Origin: Blautia glucerasea
Lineage (GTDB): Bacteria > Bacillota > Clostridia > Lachnospirales > Lachnospiraceae
Length of the DNA stretch: 64,000 nucleotides
Assembly (NCBI RefSeq): GCF_020537505.1
Contig: NZ_JAJBMO010000011.1
Location: 35,039 to 99,038, forward strand
Reading direction: 5' to 3'
In this document: one piece after another, positions 59,442 through 64,000 of the stretch
Layout of the letters: every line of letters begins with the position of its first letter
Numbering within the stretch: position 1 is the first letter of the stretch
Notes under the pieces: model-generated
Database searches by the model: none
Told to the model about the DNA's origin: nothing
What the model saw: only the letters and a program-made list of their open reading frames with translations
Position numbers and translations under genes: made by a program

Positions 59442-60254
59442 TTAGTTGTCCTCCTTTGCAAGTGTAAACTCATTTTTGATCGCAAATCCATGATCCATAG
59501 GTCCGCTGCCTTTTCCCAGATCCAGCATAGCAGCCAGTGCCCCGGAAATATATTTCTTGGCCCGCTCCACGGAAGTATCCAGGTCAAATCCCTTTGCCAG
59601 ATTAGAGGCAATGGCACTGGATAAGGTACATCCTGTTCCGTGGGTGTTGGGATTCTGGATCCGTTTTCCCTGGAACCATTTGTGTTCCCCATCACGCCAA
59701 AGAAGGTCGTTAGCGTCATTTAGCTGATGACCACCCTTGCAAAGCACTGCGCAGTGGTATTTTTCCCCGATGGCAGCAGCGGCTTTGAGCATATCATCTG
59801 CAGTTTCTATTTTCATTCCGGAAAGTACCTCAGCCTCCGGAATATTCGGTGTCAGGACAGTTGCCAGGGGAAGAAGCTGGCTTTTCAGCGCTTCGATGGC
59901 TTCGTCGTTGATCAGTTTGGCGCCGCTTGTGGCAACCATAACCGGGTCCACTACAATATTTTTCGCCTGGTACTGGTGAAGCTTCCGGGCAATGGTTTCG
60001 ATCAGCGCACTGGAAGATACCATTCCAATTTTTACTGCGTTCGGATAAATATCTGTGAAAATATTATCCAGCTGATCGGCCAGAAATTCTGGCGAAGCCT
60101 CCATGATTCCTGTTACACCGGTAGTATTCTGTGCGGTAAGTGCTGTGATGGCACTCATTGCATATACTCCATTGCTGATCATTGTCTTGATGTCAGCCTG
60201 GATACCGGCGCCTCCGCTGGAGTCACTTCCAGCGATTGTTAATGCTGTTCTCAT
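59442..60254 (-). CDS. thiD: Hydroxymethylpyrimidine/phosphomethylpyrimidine kinase
   Basis: 270 aa, ribokinase-like fold: ALTIAGSDSSGGAGIQADIKTM, VDPVMVATSG, TPNIPEAEVL and the C-terminal NTHGTGCTLSSAIA with the catalytic Cys/Asp loop. It phosphorylates HMP twice for thiamine synthesis. Controlled by the TPP riboswitch at 60519-60603 and co-transcribed with cytX. Confidence 0.95.
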   Translation of the reverse strand: MRTALTIAGSDSSGGAGIQADIKTMISNGVYAMSAITALTAQNTTGVTGIMEASPEFLADQLDNIFTDIYPNAVKIGMVSSSALIETIARKLHQYQAKNIVVDPVMVATSGAKLINDEAIEALKSQLLPLATVLTPNIPEAEVLSGMKIETADDMLKAAAAIGEKYHCAVLCKGGHQLNDANDLLWRDGEHKWFQGKRIQNPNTHGTGCTLSSAIASNLAKGFDLDTSVERAKKYISGALAAMLDLGKGSGPMDHGFAIKNEFTLAKEDN

Positions 60255-60419
60255 AATGTTTCATCCTTTCTCCTGGCCTTGTCTGATCCACTCTGTAATT
60301 TCCTGGCTTGTCACTTGCCGTGCATATTGACAGAAGCGTTTCAAACAGGCACTTGTATTATTTATGCATTAATTTTATATAGCGTCCGAAAGTGGTGCCC
60401 CCAGCCGAACGCTGCATTG

Positions 60420-60448
60420 GGTTACGGCTCACAGAGTGACCAGTAACC
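60420..60448. repeat. Short MITE-end-like inverted repeat
   Basis: GGTTACGGCTCAC and GTGACCAGTAACC lie 3 bases apart and resemble the ends of the 148-bp repeat. It lies in the thiD leader between terminator and gene. Confidence 0.35.
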
Positions 60449-60465
60449 TGCATTGCTGCCATATG

Positions 60466-60495
60466 AAAAAAAGAGACACCCGCATGTGGTGTCTC
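60466..60495 (-). terminator. Riboswitch-controlled terminator of thiD-cytX
   Basis: GAGACACC and GGTGTCTC form the stem, followed on the minus strand by seven T. It lies directly after the TPP aptamer and before thiD, so TPP binding should end transcription here. Confidence 0.88.
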
Positions 60496-60518
60496 CGAAA
60501 AAAATCAAAACCATGATG

Positions 60519-60603
60519 ACTTCCTACGGCGGCATTATCCGCATCAGGTAAAGGGTCGAAATTCACAATTTCCTCTCAGCTTGTCTACAAGCTCCCCTGT
60601 TCT
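60519..60603 (-). promoter_or_regulatory. TPP riboswitch (THI element)
   Basis: On the minus strand the conserved CTGAGAGG, the helix around GACCCTTTACCTGATG, CGGATAATGCCG and CGTAGGAAGT blocks occur in order after GGGGAGC. This is the standard thiamine pyrophosphate aptamer. Confidence 0.96.
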
Positions 60604-60609
60604 TTTGTT

Positions 60610-60638
60610 ATTATAGTAATAATGGGAAAAATTGTCAA
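60610..60638 (-). promoter_or_regulatory. Promoter of the thiD-cytX operon
   Basis: TTGACA (60638-60633), 17-bp spacer, TATAAT (60615-60610), just upstream of the riboswitch. Confidence 0.88.
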
Positions 60639-60768
60639 TAAGTTATTGAAATCCTTAAAAAAAGCCGAAATAATGAGAAAAATCCCTCAATTCAACCAGC
60701 GGTAGGGTGACGGATCTCCTGTTTTGTGGCAGAATCAAAATCCAGCCTTATTGAAAAAGAACATATAT

Positions 60769-62442
60769 TTATTTGGCATCTAACTCCATGACCAGTACCT
60801 GGTATCCATGCAATTTAACAGTCTCTCCATCCATAACCACATCCGGATAGTTGTTGAGCAGCACCTTTTTGCATGTCGTCGGAAGTGTGATTTCCTGCTC
60901 CTCCCACTGATAATTGCCAACCACCAGCAGAGTTTTATCGCCCTTACGGTAGTAAGCCATCAGATTGTGACGGTTCTCCATAAACGGCTCCAGAGCACCG
61001 TACACAACCGTCTCTTTGTATTCAGGATTTTTGCGAAGTGCGATCAGCTGTCTGTAAAAATGGAATACAGAGTCAGGATCTTTTCGCTCATCCTCCACAT
61101 TAATGGAAGTATAATTGGGATTTACCCGAAGCCATGGCGTTCCAGCCGTAAATCCGGCATTTTCCCCACCCGTCCACTGCATAGGGGTACGGGCATTGTC
61201 ACGGCTGTGGCGCGCAACGGCTTTCAGAGCTGCTTCAGGAGTAAGCCCTGCGTCAAGTGCAACCTTATACTCGTCCAAAGTAGAAATATCATCCACCTCA
61301 TCAATAGACTTAAATGGCACATTTTCCATACCAAGCTCCTGCCCCTGGTAAATAAACGGCAGTCCGCGAAGCATGAAATTCAATGCTGCCAGCAGCTTTT
61401 TACTTGTGTCACAGCAGTCCCCCTCCGGAATGTAGTGGCTGACACCGCGAGGCTCGTCATGGTTCTCAATAATATTGGAAACAAATCCGAAATCCCCCAT
61501 TTTTGCCTGTGTCTCAAAACAGCAGCGCTTGTAATCATCTGGAGTGATCTCTTTATAATCATACCAGCCCTTCTCAGAACCGCCGAAAATGGTCTCATTG
61601 AAATCAAACATAGAAGAAAAATATCCGTTATCCCCGATGAAATCCGGAAGCTCCTCGTCCTTTGCGTTAAAAACCTCACCTACGGAAAAAGCATCGTGAG
61701 GCTTGAAGGTGCGGTCCCGCATTTCTCCAAGAAATTCTCCGATCCCGGTAGCTTCCTCCAGCATTTTTCCAATGTAGCAAAGGCCGTCCTCACGGTCTGG
61801 CTCATAGTCGTGCATGGGCAGAGCCTTCTTGATATTGATAATGGCGTCAATGCGGAAGCCGCCCAGACCCTTGTCCAGCCACCAGTTGATATTCTTGTAA
61901 ACCTCTTCCCGAAGCTCCGGATTTTCCCAGTTCAGGTCCGGCTGATTCTTGTGAAAAACATGAAGGTACTGCTTGTTGGTTCCCGGCAGATCCTCCCACA
62001 CCGGGCCGCCGAAATAGGAGCGCCAGTTGGTAGGAAGCCTGCCATCCTCCTTGTCTCTTAAATAGAAGAAACGGCCGTATTTTCCGTCTGGATCCTCGCA
62101 AGCCTTTTTGAACCATTCGTGTTCATCGGAGCAGTGGTTCACAACCAGGTCCATAACAATATACATGTCCCGCTTCTTCGCCTCAGCAATAAGACGGTCC
62201 ATATCCTCCATGGTTCCGAAGCGCGGGTCAATGTCATAATAATCGGAAATATCGTATCCCTGGTCGGCCAGCGGGGAGCGATAGCAAGGGGAAAGCCAGA
62301 TAATATCCACTCCCAGATCTTTCAGATAATCCAGTTTCTCTATAATTCCCGGCAGATCGCCGATCCCGTCGCCATTTGTGTCATAAAAACTCTTTGGGTA
62401 AATTTGGTAAGCAACCTTATCCTGCCACCATTTTCGTTTCAT
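60769..62442 (-). CDS. malL: Alpha-glucosidase / oligo-1,6-glucosidase, GH13
   Basis: 557 aa. (beta/alpha)8 barrel with nucleophile D199 (GFRIDA), acid/base E256 (SVGEVF) and D329 (ENHDEPR); MDLVVNHCSDEH is conserved region I. The C-terminal beta domain starts near 480. No signal peptide, so it cleaves imported isomalto- or malto-oligosaccharides. AGGAGG precedes the ATG. An AraC regulator gene lies upstream in the same direction. Confidence 0.92.
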   Translation of the reverse strand: MKRKWWQDKVAYQIYPKSFYDTNGDGIGDLPGIIEKLDYLKDLGVDIIWLSPCYRSPLADQGYDISDYYDIDPRFGTMEDMDRLIAEAKKRDMYIVMDLVVNHCSDEHEWFKKACEDPDGKYGRFFYLRDKEDGRLPTNWRSYFGGPVWEDLPGTNKQYLHVFHKNQPDLNWENPELREEVYKNINWWLDKGLGGFRIDAIINIKKALPMHDYEPDREDGLCYIGKMLEEATGIGEFLGEMRDRTFKPHDAFSVGEVFNAKDEELPDFIGDNGYFSSMFDFNETIFGGSEKGWYDYKEITPDDYKRCCFETQAKMGDFGFVSNIIENHDEPRGVSHYIPEGDCCDTSKKLLAALNFMLRGLPFIYQGQELGMENVPFKSIDEVDDISTLDEYKVALDAGLTPEAALKAVARHSRDNARTPMQWTGGENAGFTAGTPWLRVNPNYTSINVEDERKDPDSVFHFYRQLIALRKNPEYKETVVYGALEPFMENRHNLMAYYRKGDKTLLVVGNYQWEEQEITLPTTCKKVLLNNYPDVVMDGETVKLHGYQVLVMELDAK

Positions 62443-62637
62443 ATAATAGATCCTCCTACAAAATGTTTTCGATGTGTTTTTTTAAGTTGGTTTTGTCATT
62501 GAGTACATTATACATACATATGGTGGAAATATCTTCCCTTAATCTGATGAAAAAATACGATATTTTGACATTTTAGAAATTATGCTATTGAACCTTGTGA
62601 ATGAGGGCTGGTTAGGACATGCTTCTAAAAGCACTTC

Positions 62638-62669
62638 TTGCAGAAAGCCTTTTTCAAACATGCTTTAGT
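62638..62669. repeat. 32-bp direct repeat, copy at the end of the AraC gene
   Basis: TTGCAGAAAGCCTTTTTCAA plus 12 further bases; the other copy is at 63762-63793 with two mismatches. The repeats enclose the AraC gene. Confidence 0.6.
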
Positions 62670-63639
62670 CTGCTGACTCGTTTGCCTGCTCTCGCTTGCG
62701 ATAGTGCAGCGGCGTAGTTCCTGTGTACCTGCGGAATTCCCTGAGAAAATTTCCCATATTATTATATCCGCAGTCCAGGCAAACCTCAGTTATGGGAAGA
62801 GAGCTGTCTCTTAGCATCTGCATTGCCTGACGGATCCGATATTCATTCAGATATTCCACCGGCGACATCCCGAGCGCTTTTTTGAAAAAACGGCAAAAAT
62901 ACTGCTCGTTCAGTCCGATGAGAGCGGCAAGGTCCCGGATATAGATTTTCTCCTGGTAATGCTCCCGGATATAGGTGATGGCTGTTTTGATGGTTTCCAC
63001 CCGGTGGTTGTCCGGCTTCTCTGTCTGGGAAAAAAGCTGCTGCTGTTCCAGAGTGGCGAAAAATTGCAAAAGAGAAGCTTTGATGATAAGCTGGTCCGCT
63101 AAATCTACCGATATCGTTCCCGAAGCGCGCAGGGAAGTGAGATGGAAATGCTCATTGTCGTAGGTCAAAGTTTCAGGTGAGCTGCTTCTGGAAAAGGCAT
63201 CCGCAATGTTAAAAAATATAGCGCGAAGAGCAGAAAATGCAGGATGCTCTTTGGAAATTGATCTTGGAAAGTGCAGCTGCCCATTTTGCATAGGCTGGAT
63301 CAGCTGGGCTTGCACCGTGTCATAAAAAGGTGAGCAAAGCAGTTCGGGCTGGAATACAACCGCATATTCCTGCAAGGGTTCCCTGGAAGCAGAACGGATG
63401 CTGTGCAATTCTCCAGGATTGACGAAATAAAAGCATTCGGATCGGATATCAAAAGCTTCCATATTGATTTCCATTCTAAAATTTCCGTCTGGAAAATAAA
63501 GGATTTCGGCTTCCTTGTGCCAATGGTGCTTTACCATAAATCCATGTCCGCACATCTGCGTCTGATAAAAAGCACAGGGAAAAGACTGGGTTCCATGAGG
63601 ATTGGTTTCTTTCAAGTCAGGAGCTTGCTGCTGATACAT
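62665..63639 (-). CDS. AraC-family transcriptional regulator, 324 aa
   Basis: An N-terminal cupin-type sensor (about 20-110; VKHHWHKEAEILYFPDGNFRM...FYFVNPGELHSI) and C-terminal double HTH (IKTAITYIREHYQEKIYIRDLAALIGLNEQYFCRFFKKALGMSPVEYLNEYRIRQAMQMLR...CGYNNMGNFLREFRRYTGTTPLHYR). Such proteins usually sense sugars. It may control the downstream GH13 gene or the operon starting after 63959. Confidence 0.9.
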   Translation of the reverse strand: MYQQQAPDLKETNPHGTQSFPCAFYQTQMCGHGFMVKHHWHKEAEILYFPDGNFRMEINMEAFDIRSECFYFVNPGELHSIRSASREPLQEYAVVFQPELLCSPFYDTVQAQLIQPMQNGQLHFPRSISKEHPAFSALRAIFFNIADAFSRSSSPETLTYDNEHFHLTSLRASGTISVDLADQLIIKASLLQFFATLEQQQLFSQTEKPDNHRVETIKTAITYIREHYQEKIYIRDLAALIGLNEQYFCRFFKKALGMSPVEYLNEYRIRQAMQMLRDSSLPITEVCLDCGYNNMGNFLREFRRYTGTTPLHYRKREQANESAD

Positions 63640-63761
63640 GGGTACCTCCGAAAAATAGGGAATGAGTTTCTTCTATTATAAAAAGATTGTTATATTGACG
63701 CTATCATGGATGGGGAAAAAAGTCAATGCTAGTCTGGAGCCTGCCCCAAAAATCATTCCTG

Positions 63762-63793
63762 TTGCAGAAAGCCTTTTTCAAACACGCTCTAGT
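63762..63793. repeat. 32-bp direct repeat, upstream copy
   Basis: Second copy of the 62638-62669 sequence, 1.12 kb away, in intergenic DNA. No gene is visible in 63640-63912. Confidence 0.6.
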
Positions 63794-63912
63794 ACAGCAT
63801 TAATTACAACTTGGCTTGGCGGATTTTTTGGAGAAAATATCGCTTTCTGATAGGCGGATGGTGTTGATAAGTAAGTTGCACAAAAAAATATAGAATTTTT
63901 TGTAAAAAATGC

Positions 63913-63958
63913 TTGACTTCTACTTGCGGCAGTGGTAATATAAATAAGCTGTCGCAAG
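63913..63958 (+). promoter_or_regulatory. Promoter with CTTGCGGCAG/CTGTCGCAAG operator
   Basis: TTGACT (63913-63918), 17-bp spacer, TAATAT (63936-63941). An inverted repeat with 10-bp arms and one mismatch (63923-63932 / 63949-63958) spans the -10, so a repressor would block it. The gene lies beyond the window. Confidence 0.65.
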
Positions 63959-64000
63959 GAATTGCTTCTGAAATACTGAAAAATAAAATAGTTTTCAGAA

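Noticed and set aside
59441..59719. Upstream extension of cytX to 59719
   Set aside because: The extension overlaps thiD, has no membrane or family similarity, and the ATG at 59440 has an ideal GGAGG site.
1..64000. CRISPR arrays, rRNA and tRNA genes
   Set aside because: No regularly spaced direct repeats with unique spacers were seen. No rRNA signature or tRNA cloverleaf was recognised, though a covariance-model scan was not possible here.

Overview
The window reads as chromosome of a low-to-mid-GC gut Firmicute, most likely a Lachnospiraceae member (Blautia/Dorea/Ruminococcus-like). This is inferred from the protein families (TnpV, DUF5348, DUF3847, DUF6040, MobV and MobA/MobL relaxases), the strong AGGAGG ribosome sites and the AT-rich promoters. 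About 35 kb of stacked mobile DNA is followed by about 29 kb of more ordinary chromosome.

Mobile part. Two related integrative mobilizable elements lie in tandem. E1 runs from before base 1 to about 25,609-25,662. E3 runs from about 25,609 to 34,848. Both have the same backbone: tyrosine integrase, RepA-like ATPase, a small protein, a DUF5348 protein, a MobV relaxase with a candidate oriT just upstream, and TnpV. Each ends in a copy of the last 17 codons of an EF-Tu gene (REGGRTVGSGRVATIIE or ...VIE) followed by a tuf-type terminator, so both appear to use the 3' end of tuf as attachment site. The left end of a third element (E4: repeats plus a repressor fragment) survives at 34,849-35,270. 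E1 carries a second, unrelated element, E2 (about 5,331 to 20,738-20,794). E2 has its own integrase, repressor and excisionase, an RSF1010-like oriT, a MobA/MobL relaxase and an AbiE toxin-antitoxin pair. E2 in turn contains a damaged serine-recombinase transposon (12,921-19,080) carrying an RlmN/Cfr-type 23S rRNA methyl synthase behind an attenuation leader. The nesting is therefore transposon in E2, E2 in E1, E1 beside E3 beside the E4 remnant.

Cargo of E1 and E3 includes MerR-ABC transporter genes, PadR-DUF2812, XRE regulators and, in both elements, a 32-residue membrane peptide gene convergent with a short RNA (22,350-22,710 and 34,255-34,615) that looks like a type I toxin-antitoxin cassette.

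Chromosomal part (35,271-64,000). A truncated degenerate GGDEF gene is followed by an ECF sigma/membrane protein pair, MerR, SseB, a membrane protein-HTH-lipoprotein operon and an SGNH hydrolase. Next come a peptide ABC transporter (SBP, OppB, C, D, F), DeoR and CutC. Then follow a transglutaminase-fold protein overlapping an M28 peptidase, a GH29 fucosidase, a run of decayed genes (aminotransferase, AGCS/2-hydroxyacid dehydrogenase chimera, LysR) around an AEC transporter, a TPP-riboswitch-controlled thiD-cytX operon, a GH13 alpha-glucosidase and an AraC regulator. The transporter, peptidase and fucosidase genes suggest peptide or glycopeptide scavenging. A 148-bp MITE-like repeat is scattered through this half. 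I saw no rRNA, tRNA or CRISPR array.
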